64,000 nucleotides of DNA from JAEUHZ01 sp964552795 (GTDB taxonomy: Bacteria > Planctomycetota > UBA1135 > GCA-002686595), in contig CAZKIO010000009.1 in NCBI GenBank assembly GCA_964552795.1, forward strand, positions 1 to 64,000, written 5' to 3'. Position numbers and translations under genes: made by a program. The notes under the pieces are model-generated. The model made no database searches. It was not told the DNA's origin and saw only the letters and a list, made by a program, of their open reading frames with translations. Shown piece by piece: positions 39,426-48,784 of the stretch (position 1 is the stretch's first letter; every line of letters starts with the position of its first letter).

Positions 39426-40297
39426 CACGCGCCTCCCTGCGCCAGCGCGCGGTCCAGCGCCAGGCCCGCGAAGAGCCCCAGGCCCACCCAGCCGTTGAGC
39501 GTGAAGAACGCCATGTCGGCGCGCGAGAGATCGTCGGGCGCCACGATGCGATGCTGCCACACCAGGAGGAGGAGCGCGACCGCCAGCGCGATCCACCACG
39601 GCCAGCCCAGGCCCGCGCTCCAGCCGGCGAGCGCGAACGCGGCCGCCGTCACGGCGTGGAGCGCCGACGAGAGGCGCAGCGCGTTGGCGATGCCCAGCCG
39701 CGCCGGGATCGAGTGGAGGCCGCTCTCGCGGTCGAAGCGCTCGTCCTGGCAGGCGTAGATCAGGTCGAAACCCGCGACCCAGCACAGGACGCCCAGCGCC
39801 AGCCACAGCACCGGCACGACGTCGGCCCCGATCGCGCCGCGCACGGCGACCCACGCCCCCAGCGGCGCCAGCGCCAGCGCCAGGCCCAGCACCAGGTGCG
39901 CGGACGCGCTGAAGCGCTTCACGTAGCTGTAGCCCAGCAGCACGAGCAGCACGGGCCCGGACAGCCAGCCCGCGAGATCGTTGAGCGCGAAGGCCAGCGC
40001 GACGAAAACCAGCGCCGAAGCCACGACCAGGAGCCGCACCGCGCCGACGGACAGCCTGCCGCTGGGCAGCTCGCGGCCGCGCGTGCGCGGATTCCGGGCG
40101 TCGATCGCGCGGTCGACCAGGCGGTTGAAGCCCATCGCCGCGGTGCGCGCGGCGACGGCGCACAAGACGACGAGCACGAGCACGCGCGCCTCGGGCACCC
40201 CGCCCGCGGCCAGCCACGCGCCGCACAGCGCGAACGGCAGCGCGAACACCGAGTGGCTGAAGCGCACGAGGGAGAGCCAGTCGCGCAGGCCGCTCAT
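39425..40297 (-). CDS. ubiA: UbiA-family prenyltransferase (MqnP-like)
   Basis: This 290-residue membrane protein has eight or nine helices and both Asp-rich motifs of the UbiA superfamily: NRLVDRAIDARNPRTRGRELP (NxxxDxxxD) and DLIYACQDERFDRESGLHSIP. These forms are close to 4-hydroxybenzoate polyprenyltransferases and to MqnP of the futalosine menaquinone pathway. With ubiX and menG/ubiE in the same coupled operon, a late quinone step is the likely role; menaquinone is more likely than ubiquinone in a planctomycete. Its ATG overlaps the ubiX stop by 4 nt. Confidence 0.88.
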   Translation of the reverse strand: MSGLRDWLSLVRFSHSVFALPFALCGAWLAAGGVPEARVLVLVVLCAVAARTAAMGFNRLVDRAIDARNPRTRGRELPSGRLSVGAVRLLVVASALVFVALAFALNDLAGWLSGPVLLVLLGYSYVKRFSASAHLVLGLALALAPLGAWVAVRGAIGADVVPVLWLALGVLCWVAGFDLIYACQDERFDRESGLHSIPARLGIANALRLSSALHAVTAAAFALAGWSAGLGWPWWIALAVALLLLVWQHRIVAPDDLSRADMAFFTLNGWVGLGLFAGLALDRALAQGGA

Positions 40298-40971
40298 GCG
40301 CCCTGTTCCCCGCCGTCCGGCGCGGTGCGCGGAGCCGGGCCTATGCCGTCGTCCTCGGCCGGCGGCGCGAGCCCCTTCCAGCGCGCGCCCACGGCGTTGG
40401 CGACGCCGATGCGGTCGAGGATCTTGCCGACCACGTGGTGGACCAGGTCCTCCTTGCTGGCCGGGCGGTGGTAGAAGCCCGGCATCGCCGGCAGCACGAT
40501 CGCGCCCAGGCGCGCCATGCGCAGCAGGTTCTCCAGGTGCACCACGGAGAGCGGCGTCTCGCGCGGCACGAGCACGAGCTTGCGGCCCTCCTTGAGCGCC
40601 ACGTCCGCCGCGCGCTCGACGAGGTTCGAGCTGAAGCCGACGGACACGCGCGCCAGCGTGCCCATGCTGCACGGGCACAGGATCACGCCGCCGGTCAGCG
40701 CAGTGCCCGACGAGGGCGGCGCCTCGACGGCGTCGGATGCGAACACGCGCACGCGGCGCGCGGCCTGTGCGCCCAGCCACGCAGGCAGCAGCGCCGCGAG
40801 CTTCTCGCCGCGCGCCCCCGGATCGAGGCCGAGTTCGTGGCGCATCACCTTGGCGCCCGCGCCGGTGATCGCGACGTCGACGTCCTCGCCCGCGGCGGTC
40901 AGCGCGCGCAGCAGCGCCTCGGCGTAGGCGTGGCCGCTCGCGCCGGTGATGCCCACGAACCAGCGCGTCAC
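40294..40971 (-). CDS. ubiX: UbiX-type flavin prenyltransferase
   Basis: This 225-residue protein matches UbiX/Pad1: FVGITGASGHAYAEALL at the N-terminus, CSMGTLARVSVG, SSNLVERAADVALKE, LVPRETPLSVVHLENL and LPAMPGFYHRP. UbiX makes the prenylated FMN cofactor for a UbiD-type decarboxylase acting on quinone precursors. No ubiD/mqnL gene lies in this window. The GTG start overlaps the stop of the CPBP protease gene (GTGA), with AGGTG about 7 nt upstream. The C-terminal ~30 residues are Ala/Pro-rich and poorly conserved. Confidence 0.93.
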   Translation of the reverse strand: MTRWFVGITGASGHAYAEALLRALTAAGEDVDVAITGAGAKVMRHELGLDPGARGEKLAALLPAWLGAQAARRVRVFASDAVEAPPSSGTALTGGVILCPCSMGTLARVSVGFSSNLVERAADVALKEGRKLVLVPRETPLSVVHLENLLRMARLGAIVLPAMPGFYHRPASKEDLVHHVVGKILDRIGVANAVGARWKGLAPPAEDDGIGPAPRTAPDGGEQGA

Positions 40972-41786
40972 AGGAACACCTCGGGGCCGGCGCCCAGGGC
41001 CAGCGCCAGGTTGAACAGCGCGTGCGCCCAGGCGGCGACGCCCATGCCGCGCCAGCGAAAGACGAGCGCCAGGACGAGGCCCGCGACGGTGCGCCACGCG
41101 AAGCGCGCGCCGTCGAAGGGCTCGCCGCCGTCGGCGACGAGACCCACGACGGGCTCGAGGTGCGCCGCGGCGAAGAAGAGCGCACCGCCGGCGACGGAAA
41201 CGGCGTCCGCGATCCAGCGCGCGGCGCGCGTGAGCCCCAGGAACCAGCACAGCGTGCGGTGCGCGACGACGAAGAGCGCGCTCTGCAGGCCCACGCGGAA
41301 CACGACCTCCTCGAAGGCCGCGCCGCCCACGACGAGCGCCACGCCGGCCGCCGCGGGCACGCCGTCGGGCCGGCCGATCGCCGGCGCGCGGACCTCCAGG
41401 AGCGAGAGCAGGACGAGAAGCACCGGGCCGAGGAGCGCGGCCGCCACGCAGCCCTCGAGGGCGATCCGGAGGATCCGGCGCGCGAGCCCCAGTTCGGCGT
41501 GGAACACGCGGATCCCCGCCCAGACGGTCAGGCAGAGCTCGACGGCGAGCCGCGCGCCGGCCGGCCAGGGCGTCCAGACCTCCAGCGGCAGCGACAGCGC
41601 GAACTCGGCCGTGTTGCGCGGCGAGCCGGGCGCCAGCGCCAGAGCCGCCTCGTAGGCGGCGACGAGCGGCAGGACGGCCAGCCAACCCAACGCCAGGCTG
41701 CGCTCCACGCCGGCGACGGCCGGCGCCGCCGGTCCGCGCGCCGCGGCGGCGCGCGCGCCGCGGGCCTGGGCGGACATCGCGCTCAC
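40968..41786 (-). CDS. CPBP family intramembrane metalloprotease
   Basis: This 272-residue membrane protein has six to eight helices and the CPBP (Abi) motifs: EEVVFR (conserved EExxxR), FFAAAH and WAHALFN, supplying Glu and His ligands. Members cleave CAAX-prenylated proteins in eukaryotes and various substrates or act in bacteriocin immunity in bacteria. Here its place inside a quinone-prenylation operon is notable, although the substrate is unknown. I chose the GTG at 41786 (GAGG 7 nt upstream, 4-nt overlap with menG); an ATG at 41777 is an alternative. Confidence 0.85.
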   Translation of the reverse strand: MSAMSAQARGARAAAARGPAAPAVAGVERSLALGWLAVLPLVAAYEAALALAPGSPRNTAEFALSLPLEVWTPWPAGARLAVELCLTVWAGIRVFHAELGLARRILRIALEGCVAAALLGPVLLVLLSLLEVRAPAIGRPDGVPAAAGVALVVGGAAFEEVVFRVGLQSALFVVAHRTLCWFLGLTRAARWIADAVSVAGGALFFAAAHLEPVVGLVADGGEPFDGARFAWRTVAGLVLALVFRWRGMGVAAWAHALFNLALALGAGPEVFL

Positions 41787-42490
41787 GCCGCGGCCTCGCG
41801 CACGCGGCCCCAGTGCAGGCAGGCGATGCCGCGCGTCAGCAGACGGTGACCGCACTCGACCAGGCCCGCGTCCTCCATCTCGCGCTGGAACCGCGCGGGA
41901 TCGGGCCAGGACATCACGGTGCGTGGAAGGTACGTGTACGCATCCGAGTCGCGCGACACGAGCCGGCCCACGGCCGGCAGGATGCGCAGGAAGTACAGCC
42001 GGTACAGCGGGCCCAGGACGCTCCCCGGCGGCATGGTGAACTCCAGGACCAGCACGCGCCCGCCGGGCCGCACGACGCGCGCCATCTCGCGCAGCGCCGC
42101 GTGGCGGTCCGCGACGTTGCGGATGCCGAACGCCACCGTGCACACGTCCGCCGACGCCGCGCGCAGCGGCAGGCGCAGCGCGTCGCCATGCGCGAAGGCC
42201 GGGCGCACGCAGGCGCCGTTCAGGGCCTCGGCCTTGCGCTCCGCGCGCGCCAGCATCTCGGGCGTGAAGTCCACGCCCACGACGGCCGCGCCCGCACGCG
42301 CGAAGCCCAGCGCGACGTCCCCGGTCCCGCAGCAGGCGTCCACCACCCGCGCGCCCCGCACGTCGCCCGCCGACGCGCGCAACGCTCGCCGCCAGCGCTG
42401 GTCGATGCCCAGCGACAGCAGGCGGTTCAGGAGGTCGTAGACGCCCGCGATGCGGGCGAACATGGACCGGACCTCGCGGGGATCGGTCAT
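41783..42490 (-). CDS. menG: Demethylmenaquinone/ubiquinone C-methyltransferase
   Basis: This 235-residue protein is a UbiE/MenG methyltransferase: FARIAGVYDLLNRLLSLGID at the N-terminus, VVDACCGTGDVAL (SAM site), VGVDFTPEML, FGIRNVAD and VLEFTMPPGS. It makes the last C-methylation of menaquinone. It heads the operon menG - CPBP - ubiX - ubiA - holA, all coupled by 1- to 4-nt overlaps. A -10-like TATCCT ends 12 nt before its ATG. Confidence 0.94.
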   Translation of the reverse strand: MTDPREVRSMFARIAGVYDLLNRLLSLGIDQRWRRALRASAGDVRGARVVDACCGTGDVALGFARAGAAVVGVDFTPEMLARAERKAEALNGACVRPAFAHGDALRLPLRAASADVCTVAFGIRNVADRHAALREMARVVRPGGRVLVLEFTMPPGSVLGPLYRLYFLRILPAVGRLVSRDSDAYTYLPRTVMSWPDPARFQREMEDAGLVECGHRLLTRGIACLHWGRVREAAA

Positions 42491-42502
42491 GGGAGGGCGC
42501 AG

Positions 42503-42508
42503 AGGATA
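42503..42508 (-). promoter_or_regulatory. -10-like TATCCT upstream of menG
   Basis: TATCCT (minus) ends 12 nt before the menG ATG at 42490; GGGAGGG-like bases sit between them, so both leaderless and short-leader starts are possible. Confidence 0.38.
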
Positions 42509-42558
42509 GGCCGTCCGCGCGCCAGCGGGGAGGTCCGGACCGCCCCCGGCCCGCAAAG

Positions 42559-42588
42559 CGCGACGCCCGCGCGGGCGCGGGCGTCGCG
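42559..42588 (-). terminator. Strong hairpin terminator after the beta-propeller lipoprotein gene
   Basis: The arms cgcgacgcccgcg (42559-42571) and cgcgggcgtcgcg (42576-42588) form a perfect 13-bp stem with a CGGG loop. On the minus strand it is followed by CTTT. It lies 21 bp after the stop of the lipoprotein gene and before the menG promoter. Confidence 0.68.
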
Positions 42589-42609
42589 AGAGGCCGTCGG
42601 CCCGGGCTC

Positions 42610-45600
42610 CTACTGGCGGAAGAAGCTCGAGACGACCTGCACGTTGGGCGCCGGGATCGACTGCGTCCCGGTGACGAACGGGTTGGTGTCGACGCGGCCG
42701 AAGGTGCCGTCGAGCAGGATGACGTCGACCACGCCCGTGCCGCCGACCGGGTTGGGCACGGCCACGAACAGGAACTTCGACTCGCAGGTGTTGACGACCG
42801 CCGGGCAGCCGCCGCGCACCAGGTGCTTGCCGTTGGCCTGGATCGGCGGGCCGGCGCTGAACGTCGTCTGGAAGTTCGGCAGGCCGGACAGCACGCGCAG
42901 GTCGTCGAAGGCCAGGTCCACCGGCAGGCCCGAGAGCTTCTCGGAGCCCAGCGAGACCTGGACGCCGTAGGAGATGTCGCGGAACTGCGGAATGAGCAGC
43001 GACTGGAAGTTGAGCGGGAGCTGGCCGGTCAGGCCGCTGATCGCCACGAACTTCGAGAGCGCCGGCGTGCCGACCGGACCGGAGGTCTGGTCGACCAGGT
43101 TGATCGGACCCTCGTGCGCGATCCACAGCGCCGAGCGCAGGTCGAGCGGATCCACCTGCATCGCCTTGGGGCTGAGGAACGTCTCGGTGCTCACGCCGAT
43201 GATGTCGTCGTAGCCCCAGCCGTTGACCGTGTTGGGGCCGGCCTCGAACACCGCGATCTTGCCGTTGCGGTTCAGGAAGTAGGCGAAGTACACGTTGCGC
43301 GAGAAGCCCCAGCAGGGCTGGCGCGGCGTGATCGCCACCTCGAACGGCGCGCTGAGCTGCGAGCTGACCACCTTGCGCACGGTCAGCGACGAGCCCGAGA
43401 TCACCGAAACGGTGTTGCTGGCCTCGTTGGCGACCAGGATGTCCTCGTTGCCCGGATCCCAGGCGATGCCACGCGGGCGCTGACCGACCACCGTCTCCTG
43501 CACCACGGTGTGGAAGCTGGAGGAGTTGGGGTCGATGTCGATGAACGAGACCAGGTTGCTGAGCTGGTTGACGACCGCGAGGAAGTTCAGGTTGGGCGAC
43601 ATCGCCAGCGTCGTGGGGTCGAACGTCACGATGCGGTCGATGACCGTCATGCGGTTGCTGTTCAGCACGACGACCTCGCGGCGCGCGCGGTCGATCACGT
43701 ACAGGTAGTGGCCGATCTGCTGGCGGATCTGGAAGTTCCGGCAGGCGCCGATCGTGGCCTGCTCCAGCGACGGTCCCTCGAAGAACGTGTTCTGCTCGGG
43801 CGTCAGGAGGCCCGAGGGCGGCTCGCCGACCAGCGGGTGGCCGAACGGATCGCCGGGCACGAGCAGGTTGGTCAGGCCGGCCACGGCCTGCGTGTCGATC
43901 GAGGTCGGCTCCTGGCCGCCGATGTACGGCGCCACGCAGAGCGGCGGGAACGCCAGGGGCGGCGGGTTGGGGTGCGGAGCCCAGCCCATCAGGTTCTCGG
44001 CGCCCGCGCCCAGGCCGCCGAACTGGCCGGCCTGCGTGGGCCCCATCGTGTTGCCGCTGCCGACGGTGACCGGCGAGATCAGCTTCTTGCCGTCCGAGGC
44101 GCACAGGTTGCCGCCGCCGGCCTGGCAGCCGAACGGCTGCGGGCCGTTGTTGAAGGCGCTGTCGAGCGAGTGCCCGATCATCATGTCGCCGATGTTCGTG
44201 AGCAGCGGCGCGCGCACGAGCAGGTTGTTCAGCGCGCTGTCGCGCGTGAGCGTGAACACCCCGGCCGAGCCGCCGTTCACGGTGCACGTGCCCGCCGACA
44301 GTTGCGGCCGCATCAGACCGCCCTGCAGGCGCACGTTGGGGTTGTTGGGGAAGTTCGTGCGGCCCTCGGCGAACGTCTGGTAGCTCGGGTCGAAGGTCGG
44401 GTCGCCCGTCGACTGGCCGAAGCCGTTGAGGTCGATCACCGAGATGCCCGGGATCGCGCCCACGCGCCCGACGTAGATCACGTCCGGCGTGACCGGCGCG
44501 TTGACCAGGCCCGGCCCCTCGCCCGTGATGAAGTGCGTCTGCGCGCCGTTGAGGTTGGGGTTGGCGACCAGGTCGCGGAGCTGATTCGCGTTGACCAGCA
44601 CGTCGACGCGGTTGTAGACGCCGCAGGCCAGTCCCGGCGGACCCTCGCCCGGGAAGTTGAAGGCCGGCGTCAGGATGTAGGAGGTCAGGTCGAACACGCT
44701 GACCGGCTGCACGGTGAACGGCACGCGCACGCGCGCCGCGTCGGGTCCGAACTCGATGAACACCGACGAACTCTGCGTCGGCGCGCTGCCATCCGGGAGC
44801 GATCCCAGCGTGAGCGGCTGGATCGGCTCGGTGAACGAGATGCGCACGTCCGTCATCGGGTCCACGTTCAGGTCGCCGCCGCCGGGCGACACGTCCGGCT
44901 GCTGGTCGGGCGGCGGCGTCGAGGCCACTTCGGGCCGCAGGTTGTCGGGGCCCACCGTCGTGGTGGCCACGGCCTGCCGCACGAGACGCGCGCCGCTCTT
45001 GGCGCGCAGGTCGGTCGAGATCGCCATCCGCAACTGCACGCCCGAGGGGAACGTGTCGTGCGTCGACAGGTTCGAGTCGTTGTCGGCCACGAACACCACG
45101 GTGCGCGGCGTCAGCAGCTTGTCGATGCCGGCGAAGGTCGACTCCGTGCCCGGGAAGCCCTGGCCGGGCGTGGTGAAGTCGGGTTGCACGATCGCCGTCA
45201 CCACGTTGGTGTTGACGTCGCGGCGGACCCAGCGCTGCAGCGAGAGCAAGCCGTCGGGACCGGGCGCGCCGGCGTAGGTCGCGCCGTAGACGAAGTCGCC
45301 CTCCTGGACGCCGACGAACACGCGCGCGCGGACCACGGTCGAACCGCCGGTCGCGGGATCGATGCGCACGAGTTGCACGGTGCCGCGCAGGCCGTTCACG
45401 CTCTGGGCGGAAGGCGCGGGGTCCAGGATCGAGTCCAGGTCGATGTCGCGCGAGAACTCCGCGTACAGGAAGTGGTTCCCCGCCAGGTTGTTCGGCAGGA
45501 GCGGCGTCGTCGGGAACTGCGGCGGCGGTTGCACCGGGTTGGTCGGGCTCACGTTGCTGACGAGATCGTCGAGGGTGCGGATCGACACCAGCGCCGTGGT

Positions 45601-45813
45601 GGGTTGTCCGGCGTCGTCGAGGCGCAGCACCTTGTGCGGGAGCAACTGCCCGAAGCCGTTGGAGACCTGCACCAGGTCCATCGTCGCCTCGGTGCCGCCG
45701 GAGCTGCCTCCCCCGCACGCGGCGAGCAGGAGCAGCGGAGCGGCGAGGAGGTTCCGGGCCGAGGAGGACGCGCACGCGCGCGTGGCCTGGGTCTTCGGGC
45801 TTCTCATGGTCAT
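42610..45813 (-). CDS. Large beta-propeller lipoprotein with Ig-like domain
   Basis: This 1067-residue protein has a lipoprotein signal (LLLLAAC, Cys33) followed by a Gly/Ser spacer. A bacterial Ig-like (SbsA type) domain appears around residues 290-400 (DVRISFTEPIQPLTLGSLPDGS). The C-terminal half contains YVTN/NHL-like beta-propeller strands (YVIDRARREVVVLNSN, DILVANEASNTVSVI, VYFAYFLNRNGKIAVFEAG). No catalytic residues stand out. It is predicted to sit on the periplasmic or outer face of a membrane and bind a partner. The first ATG at 45813 was used; ATG 45807 is also possible. No ribosome-binding site is evident. It is divergent from ruvB and followed by a strong terminator. Confidence 0.85.
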   Translation of the reverse strand: MTMRSPKTQATRACASSSARNLLAAPLLLLAACGGGSSGGTEATMDLVQVSNGFGQLLPHKVLRLDDAGQPTTALVSIRTLDDLVSNVSPTNPVQPPPQFPTTPLLPNNLAGNHFLYAEFSRDIDLDSILDPAPSAQSVNGLRGTVQLVRIDPATGGSTVVRARVFVGVQEGDFVYGATYAGAPGPDGLLSLQRWVRRDVNTNVVTAIVQPDFTTPGQGFPGTESTFAGIDKLLTPRTVVFVADNDSNLSTHDTFPSGVQLRMAISTDLRAKSGARLVRQAVATTTVGPDNLRPEVASTPPPDQQPDVSPGGGDLNVDPMTDVRISFTEPIQPLTLGSLPDGSAPTQSSSVFIEFGPDAARVRVPFTVQPVSVFDLTSYILTPAFNFPGEGPPGLACGVYNRVDVLVNANQLRDLVANPNLNGAQTHFITGEGPGLVNAPVTPDVIYVGRVGAIPGISVIDLNGFGQSTGDPTFDPSYQTFAEGRTNFPNNPNVRLQGGLMRPQLSAGTCTVNGGSAGVFTLTRDSALNNLLVRAPLLTNIGDMMIGHSLDSAFNNGPQPFGCQAGGGNLCASDGKKLISPVTVGSGNTMGPTQAGQFGGLGAGAENLMGWAPHPNPPPLAFPPLCVAPYIGGQEPTSIDTQAVAGLTNLLVPGDPFGHPLVGEPPSGLLTPEQNTFFEGPSLEQATIGACRNFQIRQQIGHYLYVIDRARREVVVLNSNRMTVIDRIVTFDPTTLAMSPNLNFLAVVNQLSNLVSFIDIDPNSSSFHTVVQETVVGQRPRGIAWDPGNEDILVANEASNTVSVISGSSLTVRKVVSSQLSAPFEVAITPRQPCWGFSRNVYFAYFLNRNGKIAVFEAGPNTVNGWGYDDIIGVSTETFLSPKAMQVDPLDLRSALWIAHEGPINLVDQTSGPVGTPALSKFVAISGLTGQLPLNFQSLLIPQFRDISYGVQVSLGSEKLSGLPVDLAFDDLRVLSGLPNFQTTFSAGPPIQANGKHLVRGGCPAVVNTCESKFLFVAVPNPVGGTGVVDVILLDGTFGRVDTNPFVTGTQSIPAPNVQVVSSFFRQ

Positions 45814-46173
45814 CGTGGAATGCACCGGACGCGGTTCGTGGGGTCGATGGAGATCACGGCCCCACGCGTCGATGGCGTGGGCGCCGGGGGGGGCCGCCGG
45901 GGCCTGGGGGGCACCCAGATTGCCAAGCGGTCGTTCCCGGGGCCAGAGAATCCAGCCCGCCCCGCCGGCAGTGGACAAGAACCATGCCCGGCGGGTGGAA
46001 CGGCGTGCCCCGGGTCGGGGAACGGCTGTAGCGCGCGCCGGGACGCCGGTAACCCGCGGCGGCGGCCGGCCCCGCCGGCTCCGGCACGGCCGCGCCTGTG
46101 CGACCCCTCGTGCGGGGCCGCACACGCCGCTCCGCGCGTGCGCACGTCGCGTCGGGAGTCTAGTCTCGCCTGC
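45814..46173. other. 360-bp divergent spacer, no gene seen
   Basis: This region separates the lipoprotein gene (minus) from ruvB (plus). It holds a 7-bp stem-loop (cccacgc 45861-45867, gcgtggg 45875-45881), a G-rich run (45886-45911), and the ruvB -10-like TAGTCT at 46161. No open frame in it has coding character. Confidence 0.6.
46161..46166 (+). promoter_or_regulatory. -10-like TAGTCT 7 nt before ruvB
   Basis: TAGTCT ends 7 nt before the ruvB ATG at 46174, and no ribosome site lies between; a leaderless ruvB-tgt mRNA is likely. Confidence 0.42.
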
Positions 46174-47219
46174 ATGAGGGAAGGCGACCACGTGTACGAC
46201 CCGACGGCGCTGGAGGCGGAATCGCCGGCCGACGCGCCCGAGAGCGAGGTCGAGGGCCGACTGCGGCCGCGGTCGCTCGACGAGTTCGTCGGCCAGGAGC
46301 GCATCCTGTCGAACCTGCGCGTCGCCGTGACGGCCGCGCGCGCGCGCGGCGAGCCGCTCGACCACGTGCTGCTCTCGGGCCCGCCGGGCCTGGGCAAGAC
46401 CAGCCTGGCGCGCATCCTGGCGCGCGAGCTGGGCACACGCCTGCACGCGACGAGCGGGCCGGCGCTCGAGCGCCCCCGCGACCTGGTCGGGATCCTGACG
46501 CAGATCGCGCGCGGCGACGTGCTGTTCGTGGACGAGGTGCACCGCGTGCCGGCCGCCGTCGAGGAGTACCTGTACTCGGCGATGGAGGACTTCCGCGTCG
46601 AGGTCACCCTCGACCAGGGGCCGCACGCGCGCGTGCTGCCGCTCGCGCTGCAGCCGTTCACGCTGGCCGGCGCGACGACGCGCGAGGGCCTGCTCAGCGC
46701 GCCGTTCCGCTCGCGCTTCGGCATCGCCGAGCGGCTCTCCCCCTACCCGGTCGAGGACCTCGTGCTCATCCTGCTGCGCTCGGCCGAGATCCTGGGCGTC
46801 GAGCTCGCGACCGAGGCCGCGTCGACCATCGCCGAGCGCGCGCGCGGGACGCCGCGCATCGCCAACCGCTTCCTGAGGCGCGTGCGCGACCTGGCCCAGG
46901 TGCGCGGGCACGCGCGCATCGACGCGCCGCTGGCGCGCGAGGCGTTGCTGTTCCTGGGCGTCGACGATCGCGGCCTGGAGGAGCTGGACCGACGCATCCT
47001 GCGCGTGCTGGCGCAGAGCGGCGGCCAGCCCGTCGGCATCAAGACCATCGCCGCGGCCGTCGGCGAGACCGAGGACACGATCGAGGACGTGTTCGAGCCG
47101 CACCTCCTGCGCTCGGGCCTGCTGCACCGCACGGGCCGCGGCCGCATGGTGACGCGCGCGGGCTGCGAGGCGATCGGCGCCGACCCGGCCGGGAGCGCCG
47201 TCGAGCCGGGGCTGTTCCC

Positions 47220-47223
<4 letters not shown>
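46174..47223 (+). CDS. ruvB: Holliday junction branch migration helicase RuvB
   Basis: This 349-residue protein is a full RuvB: LRPRSLDEFVGQ near the start, Walker A SGPPGLGKTSLA, Walker B VLFVDEVHR, sensor GATTREGLL, FRSRFG, and the C-terminal winged helix (PVGIKTIAAAVGE, DTIEDVFEPHLLR). It drives Holliday junction branch migration with RuvA and RuvC, neither of which is in the window. Its stop overlaps the proposed start of tgt. Leaderless transcription is suggested by TAGTCT 7 nt upstream. Confidence 0.97.
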
Positions 47224-48380
<1,157 letters not shown>

Positions 48381-48382
48381 GC

Positions 48383-48420
48383 CGGGGGGGGAGAGAAGGA
48401 GAAGGAGAGAGAGAGAGAGC
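48383..48420. repeat. Purine-only tract downstream of tgt
   Basis: A run composed almost only of G and A (ggggggg, then gagaaggagaaggagagag-type repeats) lies just after the tgt stop and about 90 bp before the scaffold gap. It is a low-complexity sequence with no coding sense. Confidence 0.6.
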
Positions 48421-48468
48421 AGGCGCGTGAGGAGCAACGGAGGAGCGACCCGGGGCGGGATTCTGGTG

Positions 48469-48492
48469 GGGCCGCGCGAGGGCGCGCGGCCC
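48469..48492. terminator. Hairpin downstream of tgt
   Basis: The arms gggccgcgcg (48469-48478) and cgcgcggccc (48483-48492) form a perfect 10-bp stem with a 4-nt loop, about 90 bp after the tgt stop. No U-run follows, but it probably ends the ruvB-tgt transcript or that of the gene entering from the gap. Confidence 0.4.
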
Positions 48493-48507
48493 TGAGCGGC
48501 CGAACGC

Positions 48508-48607
48508 NNNNNNNNNNNNNNNNNNNNNNNNNNNNNNNNNNNNNNNNNNNNNNNNNNNNNNNNNNNNNNNNNNNNNNNNNNNNNNNNNNNNNNNNNNNNN
48601 NNNNNNN
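48508..48607. other. Scaffold gap (100 N)
   Basis: One hundred N bases, a conventional value for a gap of unknown length. The flanks share no sequence, so real DNA is missing here, including the 3' part of the gene at 48608-48738. Confidence 0.98.
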
Positions 48608-48738
48608 ACGCACGCGTTGCCGTAGTCCCACTTGCACGAGTCGCACAGGTAGCGCTTGCTCTTCAGCGCGAACATCCCCCGCAGCGCCTCCACCAGGCGC
48701 CGCGTCCAGGGCAGCTTGCGCGTCGGATCCCGACCCAT
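48608..48738 (-). CDS. Cys-motif protein, truncated by scaffold gap
   Basis: The start and 43 residues are visible: a basic N-terminus (TRKLPWTRRLVEALRG) and the beginning of a probable zinc-binding motif, YLCDSCKWDYGNAC, with Cys32, Cys35 and Cys43. The 3' end is lost in the gap. It begins 46 bp after the SH3-protein gene on the same strand, so the two are probably co-transcribed. Function unknown. Confidence 0.6.
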
Positions 48739-48784
48739 GCTCGGCGCCGCGCGGACGCGTCCGGCCCGCGCGGTCCCCCGGCGC

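Noticed and set aside
45886..45911. G-quadruplex upstream of the lipoprotein gene
   Set aside because: The G runs (8, 4 and 6 G) allow it on paper, but such runs are common in this GC-rich DNA and nothing else supports it.
48383..48420. Triplex-forming regulatory tract after tgt
   Set aside because: The purine tract is simple low-complexity DNA next to a scaffold gap; no functional context is visible.
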